A stretch of DNA of 64,000 nucleotides from Chamaecyparis obtusa (GCA_027943335.1 BSBK01005650.1:61001-125000), one strand, 5' to 3'. Shown: positions 34,870 through 48,050, counted from the stretch's first letter. A program made the numbers and translations. The notes: generated by a model from the sequence alone, not told the origin.

Positions 34870-35470
34870 AGATCATATATATTTAGCAAACAGTGTTCAT
34901 CAATGGCTTTTTTTCTTCGCACACTCAATAGTATGCTCTTTGCAAAAAATTGATGCCAATATCAATTGTACTTCATACAATATGTATTCATCTAATTTTC
35001 TTGCTACCATATTTAGAAATTTTCCTTCACATGTATGTTGTCCTCTTTATGTCATTGGCTTGCCCATTGACACTACTGCCTTGTTGAAGCTTCTACATGC
35101 CCTTCTTTACACTCTTGTCAAAGGAAAATTCATATTAAGAATCTGAAAAAAAACTTGTAGGCTATTGGTAAACATGAGGGAAACAATAGCAACATCATTT
35201 GGATTGGCACCTTTGAAAGTACACTCTAAAGATAATGAACAATTAAGTATCTAGAACATACAGACTAATGCTACACCTACACAAAGTGTACTTAAACATC
35301 TCAACTTGGATACTATATTGAATAGTGACCCTTACAATTTTATTGTGAAACTGATTATCTTGGAACATCCCAACAACTTGACTAGAAATTTATTTAAACA
35401 CTCATTGACCCCTTGTAATTTGTACGATAGTGGAATTACTTGTAATACATTTCCACCAATGTATGAATCT
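34870..35470 (+). other. Post-endonuclease tail of the Helentron relic
   Basis: Short open pieces (for example 34832-35146) carry no recognised motif. The region probably encoded the C-terminal tail and untranslated end of the transposon. Confidence 0.4.
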
Positions 35471-35488
35471 AGATGAGGATATTACATA

Positions 35489-35597
<109 letters not shown>

Positions 35598-35689
35598 TTT
35601 TAGTTCTATGATAATTTGTTTCATTATGAGCTGTTATTTCTTTAAGGTGATTATTGTGATTATTATTTTATTATTGTGACATTCTTTAC

Positions 35690-35712
35690 AAAGACCCCTT
35701 TTGATGGTCTTT
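35690..35712. repeat. 7-bp stem hairpin, candidate Helentron 3' end
   Basis: AAAGACC at 35690-35696 pairs perfectly with GGTCTTT at 35706-35712 around a 9-base loop. Helitron-class elements end in a short hairpin, and this is the clearest one after the endonuclease region. No matching structure was found at the left end, so the assignment is tentative. Confidence 0.35.
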
Positions 35713-35713
35713 T

Positions 35714-37834
35714 ATAAGATTGTCATATTATTACACTCTTTAACTGAAAAAGAAATTATGAAATGGAAAATTTTTGATGCAAGAGGGTATTCCCGTCAAT
35801 TCATAAAATATAATTCCCCAATTTTTTTAATTTATCTATAGTTCCTTCAATTTCTGCAATCCTAAATAGTCAAGTGGAACTTGATCTTGTGCCGCAAGTC
35901 CAACCTTTGCCTCAAAAAAGATATAATAGAGTTTAGCTCTTCATATTTTCTTCACAATAGTCCATTTTGTGTGTGTTTTTGACTGGAATGCTAATGCTCA
36001 TAACTGAACTCTTACACGAACCATCTTTGTTAGCATTTATAGTTAAAAAACCTATCTTTCCTAATGTATCTAGTCGCTTAGGAAGAAGCAATTAACATAG
36101 TCTGTACCTAGGTTCAAATTCCATAGGGTCTTCTCCTATTCTCAAAATTGTGTTCTATTGATTGAATAAATCACTTCCATATAAGGTTTAGGGTGCAAGT
36201 CAGTGGTGGTATCTTTATCCATGGAACTAAAAATAATAATAGTACTACTGCTAGTATGCAATTTTAGAGAAACTTTAAGCAAGTCCATAGCATATCATCT
36301 CATCTCTTTCAAAATCAATAAAAAGGTACAAAGACTAATTTTATTTGCAAGTTTTTATAGAAGTTTACATTAGAATTTTGGACATTGTTCATTATATTAA
36401 GGTTTAAAACAATTAATATATTTATATTATGAAAAAAATTATAAAAAAGCTCAGCTATATCAAATTTCTTATGTAAATGAATCTTTCAAATCTTTTTTGT
36501 TCTTTAAAGAAAAGTATTTATGGCAAACCATTCTATTTGTGCTAGTTAGTGTAAGTCAATTTTTAGTTTCTTTGTCCACTCTTTAGACTTTTGTTATTAA
36601 TAACTTGTGACGTACATGAATTATAGATGTTGATTTTGACAATAATGCAAGATTTGCATCTCTTCTCTACTATTCAAGGTCAGTTGTGGTTGGTACAACT
36701 TGTTGTTACACAATTTTAAGTATTGTTGCTATCTTCTTAAAACAATACTTTACACTTCCAATGTAGTTGTAACTAGAACCAACTTTTGAGTGGTTACTTC
36801 TTTGTTCACATTTCATGTTAAACAATTCCATACTAGTGGTGGAAAATAAGCTTATGTGACATACCTTTATTGTGCTGATTTCAAATTACTTAGTCCACAT
36901 GTGCTAAAACTACTTCCATTACTAGCTCATTTTTTCTTCATCCATCAAATGAACAATTTACATTTCCAAAAAATTCTAGTACATTAGGACAGGTGTCGAA
37001 AAATACAATTACATTATAAATATACAAAGAAAATGAAAAACTACAAAATAAAATAATTGATGAAACTCTTGACAACACATATTGCTTTTGAATCAATTCA
37101 TTTAACTTCAAGGTTGGTAATTTCTTGTTTGATGTAGTGCAAGTCTTGCTTCATCGTCGCTATACACCTAATCAACTCTTTGATGGGCTTGTGGACCATT
37201 TCTTGTATTTCTTTCATAATGATTATTTTGTATCTTTAAACTCCTTTAAACACAAACTACACCCTTCAATGCTTTGCGATTTGCATAGAGTAGGTGATAA
37301 GGCCACATACTTGCGGAGAATGAGGCTCTCAAAAAATGAAGATCACATGCTTGGTGAGTTTGGCCTTTAGGGTGACACTTTCTGTACTCATTGGATAGAT
37401 ATCTATCTGAACATACCCATACACATTTGGTCCCTAATACAAAAGAAAATGAAATAAACCGCACTTTTCTCCAACTTTAAAATTATTATTATTTATGAAT
37501 GTTCTCTCGAAAACATTATCTTTTATGCTCCTTATTATTTTGGCTCCATTTATGAAATATCATTTAATATTCCATATAATATGCATGTTAGAGATAATTC
37601 CAATGAGAATGTTCTGAAATGTCAGGCCATAGAATTCAAGTGATTTTTATGATCAGCTTAATATTTTTTTATCTTTTATCTATCTGTGGAAACACTAGTT
37701 AAGTTTACTGTCATTAGGTTCAAATCATGCCCTGCCATTACATTAATTTTTTATAGGTCTTCCATGGTAGATGGGTAAAAATGCTTCCAACACATGCAGG
37801 GGACATTGATATGTTTTATTGTCATTATACCCTA
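35714..37834. other. Unassigned AT-rich sequence
   Basis: No element ends or domains were found. A minus-strand stretch at about 37090-37220 reads as a short charged helix (blocks such as KPIKELIRCIATMKQDLHY) and might be a decayed coding scrap; I cannot assign it. Confidence 0.4.
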
Positions 37835-40116
37835 GGTACCCTACATACACGGACTCCAATGAGAAGGTTGCCACCAGTGCACAACAAGTACAAAAATGGT
37901 AGGCCATAGCTATTCCCCTAATAACAATACAAATACTTATGTCAACTCTGCATTAAATTTTTTAAATTTATGTCTTGATCCATTTATTTAATGTACTAAA
38001 CTATTCTTTGCTACTTTGTAGTGCACAAATGAGTAGCACTAAGAACAAAGGACAACCTGCTCACACCCTGAATATAGAAAGAAGCCAAACAAAACAAAGG
38101 TACACATATGAAATTTTGCATTCAAAATTAAGTATACCCAAATCCCTCCCAAGAATTTTACAACAAGTAGTTATGTTCTTATAAATTAACTAACATTCCC
38201 AGCCTCCTTGTACTTAAATCATGATGACATTTCTATGTTTCATGACCTTAGTTAACAGATGCTCCAAAACCATGGAATCAAAGATGCAGAGTGTTGATAA
38301 TGCACTAAAACATATACCAAAATGGTAAAACATAACAATTATGCTAAGAAAACTAGCACATGGTATCCTTGTGAAACTCTATAGCTCACAATTCTATTCT
38401 CATTTTCCATTGTTATCTATCCTGATCTGAAACCTAACATTGCCTTTTTGTTTATTTATTCCATGTACTAAGATGTTTTCCTTTCCCTATTGTAGATAAA
38501 AGAGAAGTATCGAACACCAAAAATAACCTACCCTCACTCTGAATACAAGAAGAAGCCAAACAAAATAAAGGTAAGCCTATGAAATCCTTCATTCATAACT
38601 AAGAGAACCCAAGCCTCTTCTAAGCATTTTATGTCAAGAAGTTATGCTCATGTATCTTAACTAACAATTCCAAGCTTACTTGTACATTAAACGTGATGAC
38701 ATTGCTATGTTTCCTTGTCTTCAATTGATAGATGCTCCAAAATCATTCAATTGAAGATGCATGATGATACTAATGCAGTAGAACATATACCAAAAATGGT
38801 AAAACATGACAATTATGTTAAGAAAACTACACACAAAATACTTGTACAATTTAATAACTCACAATTGTGTTCCCATTTTCCATTACTATTTATTCTGATA
38901 TGCGACCATACATTTCCTTTATGATTGTGATTTCCAGCTACTGAACAAGCATGAATATCAAAAGCTGGTAAAGTGGAAGTCCAAAACAACCTATACTAAA
39001 ATGGTAAATCATTTGACTTATGCTAGCTAAATCAAGATCCCTGCAAGGAATTTGGTGGCTAATTCTATTACCCACACCCCTGTCCCCCCTTAACCATTGT
39101 TTTCTATCCTGATATGCAATTTAATGTTCTCTTTCTATCTTTCTTTTATAGCTGCACCAAAAACAAGAATACCAATAACCAAGCAAGAAATAATATAATA
39201 CATCATGTGGTAAAATGGTAAGACATTTTAGTTATGTTGAATGATTCAAGTCTGTGACATATTCTACTAACTTTATTGCTTACACTTTTTCTATTTTTCA
39301 TGTGATAAGCAACTAATGAGCAAGAGGCCACACACCACACCTCTTAAACTAGAAGCATAAAAAAACCATAAGAGAAAAGGTATTTATTTGAAATAATTCA
39401 TCTATCACAATATATGCTAGTTGGAAAACACCCTAGTACTCATCTTCCTTGTCTCTCTTGTAACACATCACTTGTATTAGATTGACAACCCTAATTATAA
39501 TAAATGCCACTGTCTAGAAAAGACTGCAAAGAATTGTCTTCTTGATTAAGTGATTCATTGAATTCTCCTCACTCTTGGAAGCAGAGTTTCCAAGCTATTA
39601 TCAAGCTATATGTCATCTCTTTTGAGGTTTTGACATTATGAGCCCCAAAATCTACTCTCCTAAAATTTTGACATTATTAACCGCAAATTTGGCACTTTCT
39701 AAATTCTACAAAAGACTCTGAATCACACATATTTGATACATTCCCCTTTGTCCTGTACACTCCTCACTCTTGGCAGCAGTGTCTCCAAGCTATTATCAAC
39801 CTATATGACAACTCTTTTATGTTTTCTAGATGCTCCAAAAACATGACTATCAATAGCTAGGAAAATGGTGCTCCACAAAAACATGTGCTAAAATGGTAAG
39901 ACATTTTAATTATGCTAACTAATTTAGACCTTTTTCATACTCAACTAACTTTATTTCTTAAAATTTTCTCTTTATCCCTCTGACAAACAACTAAATAGCA
40001 AGAGGCCATGCAACACACCTCCCAAATTGGACATACATGAAAATGAGCTAAACAACAAGAGTCCATGAAACACACCTCCAAAATAAAAAACACAAAACAC
40101 CCATACAAAAAAAAGG
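37835..40116 (+). repeat. Array of repeated exon-sized modules bounded by AG and GT
   Basis: At least nine related segments of about 56-78 bp each follow an AG, mostly with a pyrimidine-rich run before it, and end at a GT. Type B modules, near 37835-37898 and at 38259-38324, 38732-38798, 38938-39003, 39152-39217 and 39840-39895, mostly open GCTCCAAAA and end AAAATG before GTAA. Type A modules, at 38022-38099, 38496-38570, 39310-39380 and about 39991-40116, share AGAAGCCAAACAAAA or AGCAAGAGGCCA words and end AAAG before GTA. Intron-like flanks repeat too. In one frame B1 and B2 read similar lysine-rich peptides, CSKTMESKMQ and CSKIIQLKMH. This looks like a duplicated exon-intron cassette of a gene or pseudogene. 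No known protein was recognised, and some copies have stops. Confidence 0.6.
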
Positions 40117-41062
40117 TATTTATTTCAAACTCTTCCACCTGCCACGACAGTCTCATGTGCAGACCAGAGGACAAATTTGAAATAAAATCAGATTTTTCCT
40201 TCATATCATGGCAATATTTAAGAAAATAAGGTATTTGAATTCTTTGCATATTGAGCACATGATTTTTTCATTACTATTCAAATTAGCAATTTTTTGACAA
40301 AGGAATGATTGGACATTTTTAATAACACAAAGATACAAGAGAAAATGTATTTGATATAAAAATTAACTTATCCTTTAGAACCACCTAAAAGGACTTTGGA
40401 CCATACATATGTTGGAATATTTTGATCTGAAACTCACTTAAGAGTATTTCTATCTTTGGGAAAGTTTTAGACTACAACTACACTATCATTGATTTGAATG
40501 TGCACATTGTCATGGCCTTCGAAACTCTGTAAATCCTTTTCCCTCTGCAAGAAAAAATGCAAATGGTATTCGTAAGACAATTTACATGCCTTGTTTGTAA
40601 TGCTTCCATTGCTGTGATAGGTACTAAACCCATGAAAACTAGACATTCTCATAAAAAAATATCTTTACCTTATCCTTCTCCTGAATATTTTATATTAATA
40701 TCATTGTGAGATGTCAACATGAGGCACATGGTAGCATTTTTCTTTGTCATATTTTTATTTTTATCCCTAGAACTTTTTCTAGTGTTAGATTTTCAAATAT
40801 ATGTCTATCACCTAGGTTGTCATTTTGTACGTCTACTTGCAGTTTAAATCTTATATCAATTGTAATTTGGCATGTCTATCTTACTCAACAATAAAAACAA
40901 AATTGACTGCAGATGGTGGATAGATATAGATGGTGCTATTATTATTGTGGTCCAGGTTGTGCAAGATGGCTTACATCATGGTTTTGTGTGATTGTTTGTT
41001 GTTTATTTCTTGAGAAAATTATGTCTATAAAATGATTTTTTTGGTTTCTACATTTTGCATAC
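40117..41062. other. Unassigned sequence left of element A
   Basis: No gene was recognised. The segment 40737-40883 resembles 61472-61620 on the far side of element A. Confidence 0.45.
40737..40883 (+). repeat. Left copy of a duplicated segment flanking element A
   Basis: About 147 bases here, with TATGTCTATCACCTAGG and a TTTGGCATGTCTATCTT end, match 61472-61620 with scattered changes. The pair lies on both sides of element A at unequal distances, so it predates the insertion. Confidence 0.75.
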
Positions 41063-41067
41063 ATGCC
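41063..41067 (+). repeat. Left target-site duplication of element A
   Basis: ATGCC occurs here and at 61265-61269, exactly flanking the two LTR ends. Confidence 0.92.
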
Positions 41068-42595
41068 TGTTGGAAAATACAATTGAAACAATTGTTGTAT
41101 TGTCATTGATGTCAAATCTTAACTGGTAAGACAATTTCTATCTAGTAGACTACCATATCTTTTGATTGATGAAGAGGATTTGAAAAGAGGAGATAACAAG
41201 AGGACCTAAGGAAAGGTTGAGTTATGTGATACTTCAATGGGTACTTGATTAGTTGGCACATTGACAAGGTAATGTGTTGTTTATCTTTAACTCTAAATGA
41301 AGAAGTCAATTGATTTGAAGCATAGACTTAATCGAGCAAAAGTGAAGAAATTTAGTTTAAGCTGAGTGATGCTAGTGTCGACTGAGTGCCAGTATAAGCC
41401 GAGAAAATTTAGTGTCGACCAAGCATCAATATTTTTCGAGCAACAAATAATTAATTGATCGAAGATAGTATTTGCCGAGAAGGAAAGTTTTAACGATGAC
41501 CGAGATATGTAGTGATGACTGAGGAGATGAACACAATATTGATTGAGTGATAGTAATTTATAGTTTGTGAAAGAATTGAGAATCCCAGCCGACATAGTTG
41601 AATTCTTGGGATATGTAAAACCAGTTGAAATTATTAATGAATAATATGGAGCATTTAATGCATGTTAAACCATTTTCTTATGGATCCAAGGAGAAGTTTA
41701 GATATGTATCTAGAAGGAAAAGGAGGAGAATAAAATGATGGAAGGATTAGATGAATATGACCTAAACCTAAGAACTACAGAAGAGATTAAGCGACAAAAG
41801 ATTAATCTACCTGATCAAGGAGGTATAAGGATGACCTAATTATGAGGTTATCAAGTGTGGAAAAGGTTGATGTTATTGACTAATGAATCTAAGAAGAAGG
41901 CTAAGGAGAAGCTATGAAGAGATGAACAAAGTTGAGGAGATTGCTTGAAGAGATTTCTAAGCAGATCAAAGATGGAGATGGTAATGAAGGTCAGTCAATA
42001 AATCAACATTGGAGCACATTGGATCTGTATTTGCAAAGTGAGTAGTATATTTTAGATCAGAACCTACTATTACTTTCTAACCATTGTATCAGTCAAAATC
42101 CTTTAATCAAGGTTGACCTAACAGTCATTTTGCAAACCCCTTAATCAAGGTGACATTCTAATGGAATGTTCTTAAGACCTCTAACTAGACCACTCTTAAC
42201 AGGGTGATTAAATCATTTAATAGGGTCACCCCTAAAAGTGCATGTTGTAAACCTTTAACAGGGTTGGCTTCTCATAGAGCTCACTTCAAAAGAGTGAAAA
42301 TTAGTAGCATGTTATTGGTGGTTTTTCCCGAATTGGGTTTCGACATTAAATCTCGGTGTCATACTTGTGTAAATGTTATTTGATGTGAATGTTGTTGAAA
42401 GTTTTATATTCTACAAGTTGATTACTTTTGGACAATGGACTGCAAGTTTTATGCTACTGATATATGCTATAGAGATTGAGTGAATTACTGATTAGATCTA
42501 AGTTTTTTTAAGAGCTAGAAAGTGGAATTGGTACATCTAGACCTAAGGATAACTGATTCACCCCCCTCTCAGTTATTCTAAAATCATTCTAACAA
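41068..42595 (+). repeat. 5' LTR of element A, 1528 bp
   Basis: It starts TGTTGGAAAATACAATTG and ends ATCATTCTAACA. It carries repeated ACCGAG or CCGAG words between about 41380 and 41600, and several 'AACAGGG' words between 42110 and 42260. Confidence 0.93.
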
Positions 42596-42597
42596 TT

Positions 42598-42610
42598 GGT
42601 ATTAGAGCTA
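42598..42610 (+). other. Primer binding site of element A
   Basis: TGGTATTAGAGCT differs by one base from the tRNA-Met-type site over its first twelve positions and lies two bases after the LTR. Confidence 0.85.
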
Positions 42611-42660
42611 TTGGTGCTTGTAAGGAGAAAGTTTAAAGGTACTTGAAGCTAATGATCAAG

Positions 42661-43566
42661 ATGTACAAAAAGGAGGTACCAAAGCTGAACAAGGATAACT
42701 TCTCTGCATGAGAGAGTTTGATGAAATTGCACCTAGCTGGTATTGGTGATTCGATGAAACACTATGTGGAGAATGACTATGTACCACCTGCTGCACCTAT
42801 GACAACTAAGGAGATGAAAGAAAAACAAGAACACAATCAGGTAATGTTGGAGATTGCATCTGCCCTAAGATATCCCGAATTTGAAGACATCAAGGACTGT
42901 ATTAATGCAAAGAAAATGTGGGACACACTTGCAACCATCTATGGCGGGGACACAAATGTACTGAGAGCCAAATCTAAAAGTTTGAGAGGTAAGTTTGATG
43001 AAATGAAAATGCAAGAAGATGAAAATGTTGCTCAGTATTGTGGAAAAATTAAGGAGGTAGTAAATGCTATTAGAGGAGCTAATGGAAACATTGATGATGA
43101 AACTGTTATTAGTAAAGTGTTGAGAACCCTGCTTCCTATCTATGCTATTAGAATGTCTGCAATACAAGAATCAAGATGTAATCCTGGTAATGTCCTAACT
43201 TTGGAATGTCTTTTCGGTAAGCTTACTGATTTTAAGTTGTCTAATTTTGATAATTTCACTATTCACAACATTGAATCTGCATTCAAGTCTCAAATGGTTC
43301 TTCATAAGCCCAAGAAAGGAAAATAAATATGTGTGAACAGTGACAATAACAACGACAATGATAGTGATAATTCTGATGATGATCTAGATGATCTTGAGGC
43401 ACTTATGGCTAGAAGGCTACCAAGAGGAAAAATAAAATTAAAAGGTAAACTTCCTATAATATGTTTTTCATGTAACAAAGTTGGCCATATTGCAGCAAGA
43501 TGCCCTGATAGGACTGAAAAGGATGAAAGAAGGGAAAACAAGTATTATAAAGACAAGAAATGATAG
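42661..43566 (+). pseudogene. Copia gag of element A
   Basis: The likely start is the ATG at 42661, reading YKKEVPKLNKDNF, the usual copia gag opening. A TGA follows at 42709 where the family has tryptophan. The capsid core (UBN2 family) continues from 42718 with MLEIASALRYPEFEDI, AKKMWDTLATIYGG and KSKSLRGKFDEMKMQEDENV. A TAA at 43324 interrupts it, and the same frame resumes with an acidic Asn/Asp-rich linker and one CCHC knuckle, CFSCNKVGHIAARC, near 43462-43503. It packages the element RNA in the family; here it is broken by at least two stops. Confidence 0.85.
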
Positions 43567-46500
43567 AGATCACAGAAGGTACATAGACTACAAAGACAAA
43601 GGTATCAAATCTTGTTATATTGCTAAAGAGGAAACTGATAGTGAAACTAGTGAATCTGATGAATGTGATATAGAAGTTGTTTATGTTGCTATGAAAGATG
43701 ATTCTGATGAAAATTGTGCTTATTTCATATGTGAGAAAAGGTGATAAATGGATTATTGATAGTGTTTTCTCACATCACATGATTGGTGATAAAAGTAAGT
43801 TTGAAACCCTAAATCATTACAAAGGTAGAAGTTTTAAGTTTGGTAATGATGCACCATGTCCTGCGAAAGGAAAATGATCAATAAGATTAACTGATAAGAT
43901 CAGATGTGATAATTTTTATTGGGTTGAATGTCTTAACTATAATTTTCTGAGTGTTGCACAGTTGAATAGTATTGGTTACCGAGTTAAATTTTATCACAAG
44001 AAGGCTAAAATATTTGATGCCACTAGTGAACTAATTAGAAGTGGAGAACAGACAAGAGTTAATTTGTTTTATCTAGACCTATATGAAGAAACATGTTTGT
44101 TTGCACAATTTGATGATGTATGGTTATGGCAGAAGAGGTTTTGTCATGTGAACTTTGACAATTTGGTAAATATTAGTAAGGTGAAGAAAGGTAGATGTTT
44201 TCTAAGTTTGAAGAAACCTGATAATGTGATGTGTAAACAGTGTTGATTGGGAAAAATGATAAAGTCTAGTTTCAAGAGCAAGACATATAGTTCTGATAAT
44301 ATTTTGGAATTGGTTCATACTAACCTTTGTGAACCTATGGGTGTGCAAATCTACTATGGTGATAAATATTTCATTTTTTTTGTTGATGACTATTCTAGAA
44401 TGATGATTGTGATGATTCTAAAAGATAAATATGATTCCTTTCAGTTGTTTAAGTGGTATTTGGCATAAGTTGAGAAAGAAACATGTAAAATATTGAAATG
44501 TTTGAGATTTGACAGAGGAGGAGAGTTCATATCAAATGAGTTCAATATATTCTACAATGATAGAGGAATAAAGAGAGAAATGTCTGCACCTAGGACACCT
44601 CCATAGAATGGTATAATAGAGACAAGAAATAGATCAATTATGGATTGTGCTAGAACATTGATGATAGAGAAGAATGTTGCACAAAAATATAGGAGAGAAG
44701 CTATAAGTACAGTTGTTTATACCTTGAATTGAGTACAAATCAAGAAAGATACAAATGCTACACCTTTTGAGTTATGGTATGGATATGCACCTAATGTGAA
44801 ATACTTTAAAGTCTTTGGAAGAAAATGTTATATATTGAAAGACAATAGGAATGGAAAAATTGATGCTAAAAGTGATGAAGGAATATTCCTAGGATATTCC
44901 ACTAAGAGAAAAGGTTACAAGTGTTTGAATTCTAACTCTAACAAAATTGTGGAAAGTGCAAATGTTAGAGTTGATGAATATGCATAAAAGAATGAAGATG
45001 AGTGCAAGCAAGAACTTGAAGATTATAGATCTTTTGTATATATGGAAGAAGGAGACACTAGTAATGTACCAAAACCAGATGTCGAGAAAAAAAATGAACT
45101 TGCCTAGCATCAGGAGGATGTTGCTAAGCAATCAAAAGAAGAGACTGAATCTACAAGATGAACCTAAAGATCAAGAACAAGTAGAAAGGAAATCTAAGCC
45201 TACATTGGTACATTATGTAAGAAGACATCATAAGCCAGAACAAATCATTGGAGATAAAGAATTTGGAGTCATGACAAGAAGTAAGTTGAAAGATCAAACA
45301 TGCTTATTATGTGAATTTGAGCCTAAGACAGTGAAAGATGCTTTAGAGAATGAATATTGGATACAAGTCATGAATAAATAAATATAGAAGATAGAAAATA
45401 ACAAAACCTAGACACTAGTGCCGAAACCAGAAGACAAGAATGTTATTGGAACAAAATGGGTATTCAGAAATAAGCTAAATGAACATGGAGAAGTCACTAG
45501 GGACAAAGCTAGATTGGTATGCAAGGGACATGTACAGGAAGAAGGCATTGACTATGGGGAGACATTTGCCCCAGTTTCAAGATTGGAAGGAGTGAGGACT
45601 CTACTTGCATATGCAATTTTTAAAGGATTCAAAGTGTATCAAATGGATGTCAAATCTGCATTTCTGAATGGAATAATGGAAGAAGAAGTATGTAAATTGA
45701 ACAACCAAAAGGATTTTTTGACCCATGCAAGAAGAACATGGTTTGTAAACTACATAAGGAACTGTATGGACTGAAGCAAGCCCCTAGAGCATGGTATGAG
45801 AGGCTGCATAATTATTTGATAAAGATTGGATTTGTAAGGACAAATGACAACAAGAATATGTATTTAAAGACTGAAAAAGGTAAAGGGATATTGTTAGCTG
45901 AAATCTTTGTTGATGATGTTTGAGGACAAGATTCCCTATGTCAAACTTTTTCAAATGAAATGCAAATTGAATTTGAAATGTCTATGTTTGGTGAGATTAA
46001 ATTCTTTGTTGGTTTGCAAGTTTATCAGATGAAGAAATGTATGTATATTACTCAATCTAAGTATGTCAAGGAGATACTAATTTTTTTTGGTATGGAATAT
46101 TATAGACCCGTAAGTACACCGATGGCTACTTGACAAAAATTATAAAAAATTGATGATATAGCTGAAGTAAATCAAACCTTGTACAGATCTATGATTGGAA
46201 AGCTACAATATGTTGTCCATAGTAGAACGAATATTGCCTTAGCAATTGGGATTGTTGCAAGATTTTATGCAAATCGTAAAGAGAGTCACATGATGGCAGT
46301 GAAAAGGATATTGAGATATCTAAAAGGAACAGAGGATTATGAATTGAATTACAAGAAGAATGATAAGTTTGAACTAAAAATTTACACCGATGCAAATTGG
46401 GAAGGAAATATAGATGAAAAAAAGAGTAAAAGTGGTGACACATTCTTTCTAGGAGAGAGATTAGTCTCTTGGACAAGCAAGAAACAAAAATTGCATTTCC

Positions 46501-46586
46501 CAATCTACAACAGAAGCTGAATATGTAGTAGCAACAATGAGCTAGTTCAAGACAAAGAATTGAGATTGGAATATGTGAGTACAAAG
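43567..46586 (+). pseudogene. Copia pol of element A, 5' portion up to the B insertion
   Basis: Protease is near 43745: WIIDSVFSHHM, with valine replacing the glycine of the DSG active site. The pre-integrase block is near 44130 (WQKRFCHVN) and integrase near 44310-44640 (LVHTNLCEPMG, then NGIIETRNRS after a stop). The C-terminal integrase block is FGRKCYILKD and DEGIFLGYSTKRKGYKC near 44814-44930. Reverse transcriptase begins near 45450 with GTKWVFRNKLNEHGE, then YQMDVKSAFLNG, a frameshift near 45735, YGLKQAPRAWYERL and FVDD near 45907. RNase H starts near 46370 with IYTDANWEGN and is cut at 46586 by element B; its end is at 59147. Many stops and several frame changes are present. Confidence 0.87.
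46582..46586 (+). repeat. Left target-site duplication of element B
   Basis: CAAAG occurs here and at 59142-59146, both times exactly at an LTR edge. Confidence 0.93.
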
Positions 46587-47455
46587 TCTAATCACCGAAA
46601 AGTGGACAGGATCATTCAAGTGATTAATCAAGGAAAACCAAGGCAAAATCAAAGCAATTGAATCGAAATGAGCATTTAGCTAATAGAAATTAAAATCAAG
46701 CTTCAATTCAATTTAATTAAAAATCAAAGCCATAAAGATCAATTAAAACCTACCAAATCATGATAAATTAAATCAATGTGCAATTAATCCAATTAATTGT
46801 CTAGTTTGAATTAAATCAAATCAACCCACTCAAGGGGAACACATGGCTAAAAAAATTAATTAAGTCCTATTTTCTCTCAAACCCACATGGGAGGAAAAAG
46901 CCTCAACCAATAGGATTTAAGAAAAGAGCTCACATGGATCAAGCCAAAATGAATTTCAATCACTCAATTTGAAAGAACATCTTGTCCACTCATATTGTCT
47001 TCTTGTCCCAAGCTTTGAGGACAATCCATTTAAATTGTCTTCAAAGGGTGGAACCAAAGACTCAACTCAAGCCTAATCATGATCAACTCAACTACACCCC
47101 CTACCCTTGCCTAAATCTATAAAAGGAAGGCTAAAATCAATCAATTATGATCCACAAATATGAAAATTGCATCTAACCTCTTGATATTTTGAGCTAGGAA
47201 GGAAAATTTAGAAGTTAATTAAGCATTTCAATTTGGAATTGAACTATTTTAGCTTGCTTTATCATATTTTCTCATTCTAGGATTGTCATTAATGGAGGCT
47301 TGCTGAGAGCTTCACTAATAAAATCCCTAGTTAGAGATCCATAGAGTGCTTAATTGTCTTTATTTGTTAAAATAGCTATCCTTTGTGGTTAATATAGTTA
47401 TTTTATTCAATTATTGTCAATAATAACCCTATGAAGGTACAAATTCTAGTACACA
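46587..47455 (+). repeat. 5' LTR of element B, 869 bp
   Basis: It starts TCTAATCACCGAAAAG, a change from TGTAATC in the partner, and ends CTAGTACACA. It closely matches 58258-59141 apart from substitutions and a 15-bp length difference near 46860. Confidence 0.93.
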
Positions 47456-47458
47456 AAA

Positions 47459-47476
47459 TGGCACCTACCGTGGGGC
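47459..47476 (+). other. Primer binding site of element B
   Basis: TGGCACCTACCGTGGGGC, three bases after the LTR, resembles the TGGCGCC...CCGTGGGGC sites of Tat/Ogre gypsy elements rather than the tRNA-Met type. Confidence 0.75.
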
Positions 47477-47554
47477 ATTAGGCTTCACTTTCTAAAAATC
47501 TGTAAATCTCATTTTTGTTTAATTTTTTGCATGTTAAGCTCTCTATTTTGCAGG

Positions 47555-48050
47555 TGAAACAACGCTTCTGAGACTTTAAACAATACATTTGAGAAGTTAA
47601 ACAATGCTTCTGAGCACTATAACAACGCTTCCATGACAAATTTGTGTGCCTTTGCATAGAGAAACAACGCTTTCGATTCTTTATGGCTTTTGTCTAAATT
47701 TCTATCAGCGCTTATTCCCTGACTAGTCAGCGCATTTGATCCATTATCCAATGCTTTTATAGTTTTCTTGATGCCTTTGCTAAGTTTAACAACACTTTTG
47801 ATCTCTATTTCTGTGCTTTTAACTATTTTCTTTAGCGCTTTTAAGCATTTCAATAACACTTTCAAGAATTTAAATAGTGCTTTCAATCATTTTAAGATTT
47901 CAATCATTTTAAATAGTACTTTCAACCATTTTAATAATGCTTTTAAGCATTTAAATAGTGCTTTCAAGCATTTAAATAACACTTTTAAGCATTTAAATAG
48001 CGCTTTCAAGCATTTAAATAGCGCTTTCAAGCATTTAAAAAATGCTTTTG
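47555..48050 (+). repeat. Minisatellite of about 20-21 bp units in the leader of element B
   Basis: A unit like GCTTTCAAGCATTTAAATAG is repeated many times, most regularly between 47930 and 48045. The left part (47555-47820) holds more diverged copies built on ACAACGCTTCTGAG. Part is open in one frame as a repeated FKHLNSA heptad, but the changing period makes translation doubtful. Confidence 0.85.

Noticed and set aside
37125..37464. Short open frames on both strands
   Set aside because: No motif, start context or similarity is visible; the minus-strand helix-like stretch is too short to call.
46189..46584. 131-codon minus-strand frame
   Set aside because: It is the reverse of the copia RNase H coding region of element A.
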